This document shows positions 1 through 7,027 of a stretch of DNA of 16,229 nt, in pieces (position 1 is the stretch's first letter; each line of letters starts with the position of its first letter). The notes under the pieces are model-generated. The model saw only the letters and a program-made list of their open reading frames with translations. It searched no databases and was not told the DNA's origin. Origin of the DNA: JAUIAI01 sp049680625 (lineage in GTDB: Bacteria > Pseudomonadota > Gammaproteobacteria > Burkholderiales > Burkholderiaceae_E); assembly GCA_049680625.1 (NCBI GenBank), contig JBAUID010000021.1:1-16229 (forward strand), given 5' to 3'. The translations under genes and the position numbers were made by a program.

Positions 1-126
1 GTTCACGGATTCGATGTGTCCCTGGCCTACATTGACACCAATGCCAAAGACGCCTGCTGGGTCAACGGGTACAACCGGAATCTTGGCAAAGGAACCCTGG
101 TTTTATCGATTGGCAAAACTTTGTAA
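1..126 (+). CDS. C-terminal end of a TorF-family putative outer-membrane porin (5' truncated by the window)
   Basis: Reading frame 1 is open from the first base to a TAA at 124-126 and gives 41 residues. They contain GFDVSLAYIDTNAKDAC, a strand-like stretch, and end LVLSIGKTL. Alternating hydrophobic and polar residues closing a beta strand at the extreme C-terminus fit the last strand of an outer-membrane barrel. The pattern 'D-SL-Y-DT...C...VV-S-SK-[FL]' is what I recall for the end of TorF/Gcw_chp family putative porins. The final residue is Leu instead of the more usual Phe. The start, signal peptide and most of the barrel lie outside the window, so the family call rests on about 40 residues. 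No obvious intrinsic terminator follows the stop. Confidence 0.6.
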   Translation, partial: VHGFDVSLAYIDTNAKDACWVNGYNRNLGKGTLVLSIGKTL

Positions 127-212
127 AGTAATTCCTTTTGGTTCGTCGTCGCTAAGTTGTTCAATTAACCACTGAAATAACCGCTGAAATCATTGCCAGC
201 CTGACACGACAT

Positions 213-239
213 CGCGCCGGATCGTTCAGATTCGGCGCG
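213..239. other. Perfect 7-bp inverted repeat over the ligase stop codon
   Basis: CGCGCCG at 213-219 pairs with CGGCGCG at 233-239 around a 13-base loop that contains the stop codon (226-228) of the minus-strand acyl-CoA ligase. Neither side carries a T-run, so it does not look like a standard intrinsic terminator. It could stabilise a 3' end or mark the convergent boundary with the porin gene. Confidence 0.3.
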
Positions 240-1773
240 GCACCCCAACCCAATACGGCTCTCTGAGTTTGCGTTTGAAAATCTTGCCGGAATCTTCCCT
301 TGGCAATGACGCTTCCATGACGATGACCGACGGGACTTTAAACCCGGCCAGATGTTCTCGCAGGTAGGCCTTCACCTGGTCCGCAGTCACATCAGGTTTA
401 CTTATCTCCAGATGGGCCGCCAGCGATTCACCGAACTCTTCATGAGGCACCCCGAACACGGCGCAATCACGCACCCCGGGGCAATCGATCAGGATTTTTT
501 CTATCTCGGCCGGATAAATATTCACACCGCCGGAAATCACCATATCGTTTTTTCGATCGGCCAGGAACAGGCACCCATCAGCATCAAGCCAACCCATGTC
601 TCCGTTAGTCAGGTAGCCATCGATATCCATTTCCTGGCGCGCGTCTTCGCGCTTGTGATAAGTGAAGTTCGTGCGGTCAGGGCGCCAGATATAGACCTCG
701 CCAATTTCGCCAGTCGGCACCGGCTGGCCGTTGTCATCGAGAATACGAATCACATTCCCGGCAATGGGGCTACCCACAGTGCCGGCTTTGTTCAACGCCA
801 TCTCACTAGTCACAACCGTTACCAGGCCGTTTTCTGTTGAACCGTAGTATTCGAAGATAACCGGCCCCCACCATTCGATCATTTGACGCTTGGCTTCGGG
901 TGGGCAAGGCGCGGCACCGTGTACTACGTGCTGAAGGCTGGAAACATCGTATTTGGCCCGAACTTCGGCGGGCAAACGCAGCAGACGAATAAACATCGTC
1001 GGCACCATATGCATGTGGGTAATCTTGTACTGGTCCACCAGTTGCAGCAGCTGCTCGGCATCAAAGCGGGCCTGAAGAACGATCATGGCCCCGTTGCGGG
1101 CGGCACTCAGACCATAGGCATTGGGCGCCGAGTGATACATCGGCCCGGTCATCAGTACGCGAACCCCGGTGCAATCCGGCGCAATGCCAAAACCTTCGAA
1201 AACTGTCCTCGCCTGGCTTGCAAGCCCTTCCGGCCCCATGGGCTCACGACGAACACCTTTTGGGTTCCCGGTTGTCCCAGAGGTATAAATCATTGAACTG
1301 CGTTGCGGCGGTATCGGTTTGTCCCACGGCGCCTGGCCGGCAATGAGTTCATGCCACTGGCAACTACGATTGGCAAGCGCAGCCGGGATCGGCGGCGCCG
1401 GATTCTCGACCCGGTAAGCTGAAGCAATTTCTGGTGGTAATGGCACGACGACTACATGGGTCGCAGCCGGAATAACCGAGGCAATTGCCGGCAGCAAGTC
1501 GGCATGAATAACGACCACTTTGGCGTCACAATCATCCAGGATGTAGCCCGCTTCCTGCGCCGTGTAGTGCCAGTTAATCGGGGTGGCGTAAGCACCCAGC
1601 AAATTACAGGCGGCACTGGCCTCGAAAAACTCGAAGTCGTTGCGCAGATAAATCGCCACGCAGTCATCCTGGCGCACACCAAGGGCGGCCAGGCCGCTAG
1701 CCGCCAGGCTGGCATTGGCCGCACGCTCCGATTGAGCACGCGCGCGTGCGCCGCTGATTAAGTCAGTACTCAT
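226..1773 (-). CDS. AMP-dependent acyl-CoA synthetase/ligase (ANL superfamily)
   Basis: The 515-residue cytoplasmic enzyme should activate a carboxylic acid to its acyl-adenylate and then its CoA thioester. All core ANL motifs are visible: the P-loop YTSGTTGNPKG (163-173), YGSTE (310-314), the GD of the A7 motif (391-392), the hinge region DRKNDMVISGG (406-416) and the C-terminal catalytic lysine in DSGKIFKRKLR (Lys497). The N-terminus is short: it enters the fold near the 'ALGVRQDDCVAI' element, without the usual leading 'YxEL' helix. The chosen ATG is supported by a CAGGAAA ribosome site at 1778-1784. It lies 17 bases downstream of the GST stop, so the two genes are very probably one transcript. 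The substrate (fatty, aromatic or steroid-side-chain acid) cannot be decided. The ligase assignment is secure; the short N-terminus is the only oddity. Confidence 0.93.
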   Translation of the reverse strand: MSTDLISGARARAQSERAANASLAASGLAALGVRQDDCVAIYLRNDFEFFEASAACNLLGAYATPINWHYTAQEAGYILDDCDAKVVVIHADLLPAIASVIPAATHVVVVPLPPEIASAYRVENPAPPIPAALANRSCQWHELIAGQAPWDKPIPPQRSSMIYTSGTTGNPKGVRREPMGPEGLASQARTVFEGFGIAPDCTGVRVLMTGPMYHSAPNAYGLSAARNGAMIVLQARFDAEQLLQLVDQYKITHMHMVPTMFIRLLRLPAEVRAKYDVSSLQHVVHGAAPCPPEAKRQMIEWWGPVIFEYYGSTENGLVTVVTSEMALNKAGTVGSPIAGNVIRILDDNGQPVPTGEIGEVYIWRPDRTNFTYHKREDARQEMDIDGYLTNGDMGWLDADGCLFLADRKNDMVISGGVNIYPAEIEKILIDCPGVRDCAVFGVPHEEFGESLAAHLEISKPDVTADQVKAYLREHLAGFKVPSVIVMEASLPREDSGKIFKRKLREPYWVGVPRRI

Positions 1774-1790
1774 TGAGTTTCCTGAACGGG

Positions 1791-2411
1791 TTAGCGAGTA
1801 TGCCTGGGTAAAACAACGCCGGCAGCCGGTCGCTTTTCAATTGCGTCGTAAATTGCCGCGACTTTCGGGAACTGTCGCACATCAACCCCGTCGCGTTTAA
1901 GCCAGCGGCTGAGCGTATACAGATAGGGGTCGCAAACCGTGAACTGAGACCCCATAACCCAAGGCCCCTGCACCATTGAGGACTCGATCGCATCAAAACA
2001 AGCCGTCATGGTTTCGGATACTTTTTCTTTCATGGCTTCAATAGCCACGGGATTGTCGGTCCAGCGACTACCCCGGGCAGCGTGGGCATGGGCGACGTGA
2101 ACGGTAGAGCACAAATAGCTGTTGAACGACTGCACCTGGGCAAAGGCAAACGCATCATCCAGTGGAGCAAGCCCGGCTGACGGGAAGCGCTGGGCAATGT
2201 AGATCAGGACAGCGGGCGTTTCGGTCAGGATACCGTGCTCGGTAACCAGGGCCGGCACGCGGCCTTTCGGATTCAGCTTGAGGAAGTCAGGCTGACGCTG
2301 TTCACCAGCCGCCAGGTCGACAGCAATTGCCTGATAGTCGGCGCCGGCTTCCTGCAGGGTTAAATGGGAAGCCAACGCGCAGCTTCCGTCGCCGTAGTAC
2401 AGCTTGAACAT
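1791..2411 (-). CDS. Glutathione S-transferase (beta-class-like)
   Basis: The 206-residue cytosolic GST has a thioredoxin-like N-terminal domain beginning MFKLYYGDGSCALASH. Ser10/Cys11 stand at the position of the beta-class catalytic cysteine, with the cis-proline at Val52-Pro53 and the glutathione gamma-Glu contact Glu64-Thr65 in TETPAVLIY. The helical C-terminal domain carries the N-capping box TVCD (158-161) and the following hydrophobic helix. The frame stays open upstream to 2549, but the 46 extra residues have no GST similarity. An AAGGAG site at 2418-2423, six bases before this ATG, settles the start. It is first in a two-gene unit with the acyl-CoA ligase, which suggests conjugation, isomerisation or detoxification tied to an acyl-CoA pathway; that link is inference. 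It is divergent from the L,D-transpeptidase. Confidence 0.93.
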   Translation of the reverse strand: MFKLYYGDGSCALASHLTLQEAGADYQAIAVDLAAGEQRQPDFLKLNPKGRVPALVTEHGILTETPAVLIYIAQRFPSAGLAPLDDAFAFAQVQSFNSYLCSTVHVAHAHAARGSRWTDNPVAIEAMKEKVSETMTACFDAIESSMVQGPWVMGSQFTVCDPYLYTLSRWLKRDGVDVRQFPKVAAIYDAIEKRPAAGVVLPRHTR

Positions 2412-2417
2412 GGTTTT

Positions 2418-2423
2418 CTCCTT
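2418..2423 (-). promoter_or_regulatory. Ribosome binding site that fixes the GST start
   Basis: The minus strand reads AAGGAGAAAACC before ATG (2411-2409). It is the strongest Shine-Dalgarno match at any candidate start in this frame and argues against the longer form starting at 2549. Confidence 0.8.
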
Positions 2424-2521
2424 CGATTTTCCCATCAGTTTACATCGGGTACCGCCGGGCCGGTCATCACCACCAATCGGCCGATTTCCTCCCGCAATAC
2501 CCGCTGCGTTGTTGTCTTTGA

Positions 2522-2554
2522 CACTCAAACCGTAGACACAATCTGGCACTCAAA
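2522..2554. repeat. Direct repeat CACTCAAA in the divergent GST / L,D-transpeptidase spacer
   Basis: CACTCAAA occurs at 2522-2529 and again at 2547-2554, 25 bases apart start to start, between the divergent genes. A TTGACA hexamer (2518-2523) overlaps the first copy on the plus strand, but no good -10 element sits at the right distance. It could be a regulator site; function is unproven. Confidence 0.3.
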
Positions 2555-2643
2555 TTAGTCTTTCTCGTATGTGCTCTTTCAATCGCCGGGTAATTGCAAC
2601 AATCCCATTAATCGCGTCTCGGCGCCTTCCAGCCTTCTTTCCG

Positions 2644-4191
2644 ATGAAAATGTGGCTTGTCACCGCGTTATGCATCGGATTGACATCGGCTGCTCGCGCG
2701 CAGGACGCTCCCGCTCCGGAACTGTTACCAGGCGTGCAACCGGTGGCTGTCGAACCATTCACCGCGACCACAGACCCTGCTATAAACCGACAACTCCCAG
2801 GCCAGAAGGTGAATCAGCAGTTCACCTGCCAGAATCAATACACCGGATATCGCGGCGAAGTTCTGCAGTGGATACCGATTGCCGGCCATGGCCAGACGCT
2901 AAAAGCCGCATTGTTCGCCCTGCATCATGCCGACTCCCATGGTCTGGACCCGGCGAACTACGATGCCCGGGAATTGACGGACAAGGCCCGTGTTTTGTCC
3001 GGTGGCTTGCTGGACTCACCGGGGTTCACGAAAAAAAATGCACGATCACCCGAACCGACATCCGCGGCGCAGGCCGAACACATCTATCGTTTCAACCAAC
3101 ATCTTACTCAGGCTGTTGCCTGCTACCTGCAGCAAGTGCGTGTCGGTCAGTTGGAACCTGAAATGGTTCACAAGAACACGATGCTTCGCCCGCATTACTG
3201 GAAGGCAATGCCAGCCCTGCTGGACGCCTGGCGAAATGATCGTGTGCCTTCCTTGTTGGTGGAATCGCCACCTACTGACACAAACTACCAGCGCTTGCGC
3301 GGTGCCCTAAAGCGTTACCGCCAAGCTGCCTCTCAGTCTGATCCGGCACAACAACCAAGTTTGGCCTGGCGTCTCGCCCGCATTGAACTGGCGCTTGAGC
3401 GGATTCGCTGGTCGCCAAGAAACCAGGGCGAGCGACGCATTACGGTCAATATTCCTGAGTACCGGTTGCGGGTCAGTGAGGGTACCAAAACTTTGTTGAG
3501 TAGCAAGGTCGTGGTTGGCACACCCGGGCGCTCTGCTACCCCGTTTTATTCGGGTCGCTTGTCCCGCGTCGTATTGAATCCGACCTGGTATGTTCCAAAC
3601 TCCATTGCCAGGAACGACTTATTACCAAAAATCAAACGCAATCCGGCCTTTCTTGCAGACAACAAGATGGTGGTTGTCGACCACAACGGCGACGCTCATA
3701 CCCGGTTGTCGCCACAACTGGCGCGCAGCATTCACCAAAACCGCGCCCGCATTGAGCAAAAACCCGGTGTTAAGAATGCCCTGGGTCGGGTTAAATTCAT
3801 ATTGCCGAACCCACGCGCGATTTTCATTCACGACACGGACACGCCGGAGCACTTCGCCGAGACACAGCGCGCGTTCAGTAGTGGATGCGTTCGGGTCGAG
3901 GACGCTACCGAGCTGGCAGAATTTATATTTCGGGAACACTCCAGCTTATCTGAAAAGCGAATTGGCAAAGTACTGACCAGCCAGAAGACTCACTCGGTTA
4001 AACCGGTCCGGCCAATGCTCGTCGTATTGACTTATCGGACCGTGGTCGTCAATCGCGCCGGTGCGCTCAGTTTTCTGCCGGACATTTACGGTTGGGATCA
4101 GCCCGCCATAGAGATGGTGCCACGATGGGCCGCAGCATACGGCAAATACAACAACAATCGCCCGGAAAAGATCGCCCGCCTTAAGATCTGA
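2644..4191 (+). CDS. Exported L,D-transpeptidase, YcbB/LdtD type (YkuD catalytic domain)
   Basis: This enzyme should form 3-3 (meso-DAP to meso-DAP) cross-links in periplasmic peptidoglycan. From the ATG at 2644 the product is 515 residues with a clean signal peptide, MKMWLVTALCIGLTSAARA before QDA. A helical scaffold region follows (to about residue 255), then the YkuD domain from ITVNIPEYRLRV. The domain shows the YcbB-type block NPTWYVPNSIARNDLLP and the catalytic motif IHDTDTPEHF...AFSSGCVRVEDA, with His396 and Cys415. The C-terminus ends in the usual basic tail. The frame is open to an earlier ATG at 2569 (540 residues), and neither start has a clear ribosome site; I prefer 2644 because of the signal peptide. 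The protein goes almost directly from the scaffold helices to the LERIRWSP/VNIP element, without the peptidoglycan-binding insertion of about 70 residues found in E. coli LdtD. It is a monocistronic unit, convergent with the dioxygenase gene 31 bases away. Confidence 0.9.
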   Translation: MKMWLVTALCIGLTSAARAQDAPAPELLPGVQPVAVEPFTATTDPAINRQLPGQKVNQQFTCQNQYTGYRGEVLQWIPIAGHGQTLKAALFALHHADSHGLDPANYDARELTDKARVLSGGLLDSPGFTKKNARSPEPTSAAQAEHIYRFNQHLTQAVACYLQQVRVGQLEPEMVHKNTMLRPHYWKAMPALLDAWRNDRVPSLLVESPPTDTNYQRLRGALKRYRQAASQSDPAQQPSLAWRLARIELALERIRWSPRNQGERRITVNIPEYRLRVSEGTKTLLSSKVVVGTPGRSATPFYSGRLSRVVLNPTWYVPNSIARNDLLPKIKRNPAFLADNKMVVVDHNGDAHTRLSPQLARSIHQNRARIEQKPGVKNALGRVKFILPNPRAIFIHDTDTPEHFAETQRAFSSGCVRVEDATELAEFIFREHSSLSEKRIGKVLTSQKTHSVKPVRPMLVVLTYRTVVVNRAGALSFLPDIYGWDQPAIEMVPRWAAAYGKYNNNRPEKIARLKI

Positions 4192-4222
4192 AAGCGAACA
4201 TCACCGGCCTGTGCACTGCCTG

Positions 4223-5098
4223 CTAGATCGGCTGCGCCAGTGTCGGCGCGCTGTCCTGCAAAGTAACCCGGCGAAGATCGCGCGGTTCATTGACGTCATC
4301 AAAAGCCGTTGCCCGGTGCATCGTACAACGGTTGTCCCAGATAACCAGGTCACCTTTTTTCCACTGATGACGGAAGACAAAGCCCGGGCGGGTTGCATGT
4401 TCCACCAGATCACTGACAAATATCATTGCCTCGGCCACCGGCCAGCCCTGGATTTCTCCGATATGGGACGCAAGGTACAAGCCAAGGCGCCCCGAACCTT
4501 CGTGACGGCGCACCAGGCGTTGCGGTACCGGCTTGAACTTGGCCCGCTCCTGCTCGTTAAAGTCGTGCCATCCGAGCCGGGCTCTTGAATACAACAAGCT
4601 GTGCATCGCAACCAGGCCATCCAGGCGCTGACGCATTGGTTTATCCAGGGCATCCCATGCCGCGCGCATATCAGCAAACTCGGTATCACCGCCGGCCGCC
4701 GGTACGTGATGGGCGTAAAGCAATGAGTATTTGGCCGGGGTCGGTTTGAACGAACTGTCGGTATGCCACAGTCGGTTACCCAGATTGAACATCCGGCGCC
4801 GGGCATCCGCAGCTAGGAGCTTCCCGTCTGAGCCGATATTAGAAATGTCGTTCATGTTGTTGTGCTGCAGGCGATGATCCGTCTCATCCACAGTCGCCCG
4901 GCTTGTTTCTATTTCACCCAATGCCTGGCCAACAGCCAGATGGTGTTCGTCGGTAAGGTCCTGGTCACGAAACACCAGAACGGCATAGTCGTTCATCCCC
5001 TGGTGAATCCTCGCGACCATGGCCGGCGACAGCGGGTGACGTAAATTGATTCCATCGATACGGGCGGCAAAAACCGGGTGTAAGGCTGTCAGTTTCAT
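4223..5098 (-). CDS. TfdA/TauD-family Fe(II)/2-oxoglutarate-dependent dioxygenase
   Basis: The 291-residue cytosolic non-haem iron enzyme should couple 2-oxoglutarate decarboxylation to hydroxylation of a small organic acid, which often leads to ether or sulfonate cleavage. The iron ligands are visible as His112 and Asp114 in LWHTDSSF and His261 in WDNRCTMHRAT. The 2-oxoglutarate-binding arginine is in RDLRRVTL (Arg276 or Arg277). The N-terminal LHPVFAARIDGINLR, the GGDTEFADMRAAWDAL block and WDNRC resemble 2,4-D dioxygenase TfdA more closely than taurine dioxygenase. Length is normal for the family. No transporter or phenol-pathway gene is adjacent, so 2,4-D itself should not be assumed. The ATG has only a weak purine-rich site upstream; a 13-base palindrome lies 20 bases before it. 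Confidence 0.88.
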   Translation of the reverse strand: MKLTALHPVFAARIDGINLRHPLSPAMVARIHQGMNDYAVLVFRDQDLTDEHHLAVGQALGEIETSRATVDETDHRLQHNNMNDISNIGSDGKLLAADARRRMFNLGNRLWHTDSSFKPTPAKYSLLYAHHVPAAGGDTEFADMRAAWDALDKPMRQRLDGLVAMHSLLYSRARLGWHDFNEQERAKFKPVPQRLVRRHEGSGRLGLYLASHIGEIQGWPVAEAMIFVSDLVEHATRPGFVFRHQWKKGDLVIWDNRCTMHRATAFDDVNEPRDLRRVTLQDSAPTLAQPI

Positions 5099-5394
5099 TG
5101 TTTGTTTCTATCTGGTTGGCAGGCGTCGCCTGACGCTAGCCGAGTTGAATAAGCCCAAAATGTGATGAGCAAACTCAGGTTACACGAAGGCTGCGATCTC
5201 CAACAACAATGCTTCGGTCGCGACTGATTTCCATAAGTGAATGCCATAGTAGTCAATGCAGGCAATGCCAACCTTCATTTGGGCTAGTTCTAACGGGTAG
5301 AATTGCGCGAATCTGTAAACTTATGTCGCTGAACAAACCCCAGGCAGCCTGCGCTGACAAATAATAGCAACACCAACAGGCGATTCAGCGGCGG
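5099..5394. other. Divergent intergenic region between the dioxygenase and receiver genes
   Basis: This 296-base spacer has no coding candidate on either strand. It must hold the promoters for both flanking genes. The only distinct structure is the odd palindrome at 5118-5130. A TAGAAT hexamer with a poor TTCATT partner on the plus strand is too weak to call a promoter. Confidence 0.5.
5118..5130. promoter_or_regulatory. Odd palindrome CAGGCG-T-CGCCTG upstream of the dioxygenase
   Basis: A perfect 6+1+6 palindrome sits 20 bases upstream of the dioxygenase ATG (5098). The one-base centre makes a cruciform or RNA hairpin unlikely, whereas a dimeric repressor site is geometrically plausible. 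No regulator gene is adjacent. Operator function is inference. Confidence 0.3.
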
Positions 5395-5829
5395 TTGATT
5401 TTGCTTAACACCTCATTTGCTTCAGCGCGTCATCACGGCCGGGCTATCCAGAATCAGCCGGCCGTACTTATTATTGAAAACGACGGCCTGACTGGTAACG
5501 TACTCCAATACCTGGTTGAACAATGCGCGCCGCAAATCCAAACGTTCTCAGCGCAATGCCTGCGCGACGCAATTGGTCTGATCGAATCGGTTCGTTTCAG
5601 CCTGGTGATCGCCGACCTCGGCCTGCCTGACAGCCGCGGCCTGAATACGGCAGCTGAAATACGACTCCGCACCAACACGCCAATTCTGTTGTACTCGGCG
5701 GCGTTGAACGATCCGCATCTTGTCAACGAGGCAACTGAAGCCGGTTTTTTTTATTGCCTGGCCAAAGGCGGCAGTACGCGCCAGCAAGTCGGTGCGACCA
5801 TCCGCCAACTGCTGGCGGAGCAGCATTAG
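5395..5829 (+). CDS. Stand-alone response-regulator receiver domain protein (TTG start)
   Basis: The 144-residue product is a single CheY-like receiver domain with no output domain. After a 20-residue leader come beta1 (PAVLIIENDG), the phospho-acceptor Asp74 in VIADLGLPDSRGL, the switch Ser101 in LLYSA and the conserved Lys124 in CLAKGG. The acidic pocket reads Glu28-Asn29-Asp30, so the second metal-binding acid of a canonical DD pair is Asn. It would act as a phosphorelay intermediate or act on a partner protein; no histidine kinase is nearby. An in-frame stop at 5365 and the absence of an in-frame ATG leave TTG at 5395 (or TTG at 5401) as the start, with no good ribosome site. The receiver fold is convincing; the exact start is not. 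Confidence 0.8.
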   Translation: MILLNTSFASARHHGRAIQNQPAVLIIENDGLTGNVLQYLVEQCAPQIQTFSAQCLRDAIGLIESVRFSLVIADLGLPDSRGLNTAAEIRLRTNTPILLYSAALNDPHLVNEATEAGFFYCLAKGGSTRQQVGATIRQLLAEQH

Positions 5830-5850
5830 GTCGCTTTGCGCAGCCTGTCC

Positions 5851-5910
5851 GGCCAGTTAAGCCGAGTTACGGCCAGTTACGGCCAGTTGCGGCCACCTAC
5901 GTCCAGTCAC
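5851..5910. repeat. Six-copy 10-bp tandem repeat (GGCCAGTTAC) between convergent genes
   Basis: The units are GGCCAGTTAA, GCCGAGTTAC, GGCCAGTTAC, GGCCAGTTGC, GGCCACCTAC and GTCCAGTCAC, all in perfect 10-base phase. They fill most of the 77-base gap between the receiver stop (5829) and the transporter stop (5907), and the last four bases run into the transporter stop codon. Divergence increases toward both ends, as in an ageing slippage array. Confidence 0.85.
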
Positions 5911-6788
5911 GGCCCACCGGCGGCAGCCAGCGCCACGCCGCCAGCAACAACAGCAATCCAGAGGCTGCGACGCACACCCACTGGCTCACCGAGCCAGACG
6001 CGGGCAATAATTGCGGACACCGCGGCAAACGCAGCAAACCCAATGGCAGCACCGATTCGGCCGGTGCCAGCCGAGCCAAACAAGAACGCCGTCAAGGCCA
6101 GGGTTTCGAGTAAGGACTGCAAGGCAACCAGCCAACGCATCCGACTGCCCTGCGGCCACGACAGTTGCCCGGCTCGAAAACTAACCCAGATCAAAATCAG
6201 TATTACCCCAAGCAGGGCAAAGAGCCGGTTCAAGTACAAAGAGGCCACCGCCCCCAGTTCGTCAGAGGCCTCCTGTGCCAGGAACATACGCAACGAAATC
6301 GCAGCCGCCGCTGCGATACCAAATAACGCGGTCCGTCTTAACCACTCAGCGCTGAAATCAGCGGCGTCGTCGATGGCATTGTCGCGTTGCGCCAGCATCG
6401 CAACACCGAAGAAAACCGTGACTGCGGCGACAACCTGCAGCCAGGAATAAGGCTGGCCGGCAAACACGTTCATGCCAACGAGAATAACCACAAAACTGGA
6501 TGCGGCCGGCGACGCCACCGAAACCGGTCCGCGCGCCAGCGCCTGGTATAAAAAATACAAGGCCACCAGATTGAGTAACCCGGAAATTGCCGAAATCAAC
6601 CAGGCATAAGCATGCCAATGGGGCCATTGCCCGGTGACGGTCAGCATTACTGTCATGGCAACAAAAGACAAACCCATGACCGCAAGAAACAAGACGCTGA
6701 GGGACACTTTCTGCGCGGTGACCCGCGCCACTACGTCGGAGCCACCAATCAGCAACGCCCCAAGCAAACCCCAGATGACTCCTTCCAT
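5907..6788 (-). CDS. EamA/DMT-superfamily inner-membrane transporter
   Basis: The 293-residue integral membrane protein has about ten hydrophobic segments in two repeats of five, the arrangement of EamA-type drug/metabolite transporters. The first half opens with MEGVIWGLLGALLIGGSDVV; a short hydrophilic linker (QRDNAIDDAADFSAEWLRR) separates the halves. The second half ends in RVWLGEPVGVRRSLW and a final glycine/alanine-rich helix. Each half contains the typical late-helix pattern (ARGPVSVASPAAS and GSAGTGRIGAAIGF). The ATG at 6788 is preferred over the open frame to 6827 because it begins directly at helix 1 and follows a GAGCGAGAAAG purine run. Likely export of small metabolites; the substrate is unknown. 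It stands alone, divergent from the 352-residue hypothetical gene. Confidence 0.87.
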   Translation of the reverse strand: MEGVIWGLLGALLIGGSDVVARVTAQKVSLSVLFLAVMGLSFVAMTVMLTVTGQWPHWHAYAWLISAISGLLNLVALYFLYQALARGPVSVASPAASSFVVILVGMNVFAGQPYSWLQVVAAVTVFFGVAMLAQRDNAIDDAADFSAEWLRRTALFGIAAAAAISLRMFLAQEASDELGAVASLYLNRLFALLGVILILIWVSFRAGQLSWPQGSRMRWLVALQSLLETLALTAFLFGSAGTGRIGAAIGFAAFAAVSAIIARVWLGEPVGVRRSLWIAVVAGGVALAAAGGP

Positions 6789-6919
6789 ACTTTCTCGCTC
6801 ACCTGTGCCGCGACTGGCGGCGTACAATTCGATGGTTTACGTGCAGGCGAGCAGCGCCGGCGGCAGGCCGCAGTGTGCCGCCTTTAGTGGGAACAGGCAA
6901 ATCTGGGAAACCAGAATCC

Positions 6920-6954
6920 GGAAACTGGAAAGCGGAAAGCGGAAAGCGGAAACT
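6920..6954. repeat. Five-copy 7-bp tandem repeat (GGAAAGC)
   Basis: GGAAACT, then three exact GGAAAGC units, then GGAAACT, in 7-base phase. It lies in the 239-base divergent spacer between the transporter and the hypothetical gene starting at 7028, 73 bases before that start. On the plus strand it is a purine-rich tract; the perfect central copies suggest recent slippage. Confidence 0.85.
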
Positions 6955-7027
6955 CAGGAAACCGGCGAATGCAGCAACCGCGCCAACCCGGCAAACCAAC
7001 CGTTGAAGCCAAGCGAACGCCAACCAA

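Noticed and set aside
213..239. Intrinsic terminator at the end of the ligase gene
   Set aside because: The stem is perfect, but the 13-base loop includes the stop codon and there is no U-run on either strand.
5851..5910. Possible CRISPR-like array
   Set aside because: The units are 10 bp, directly adjacent with no spacers, and no cas gene is present; it is a simple tandem repeat.
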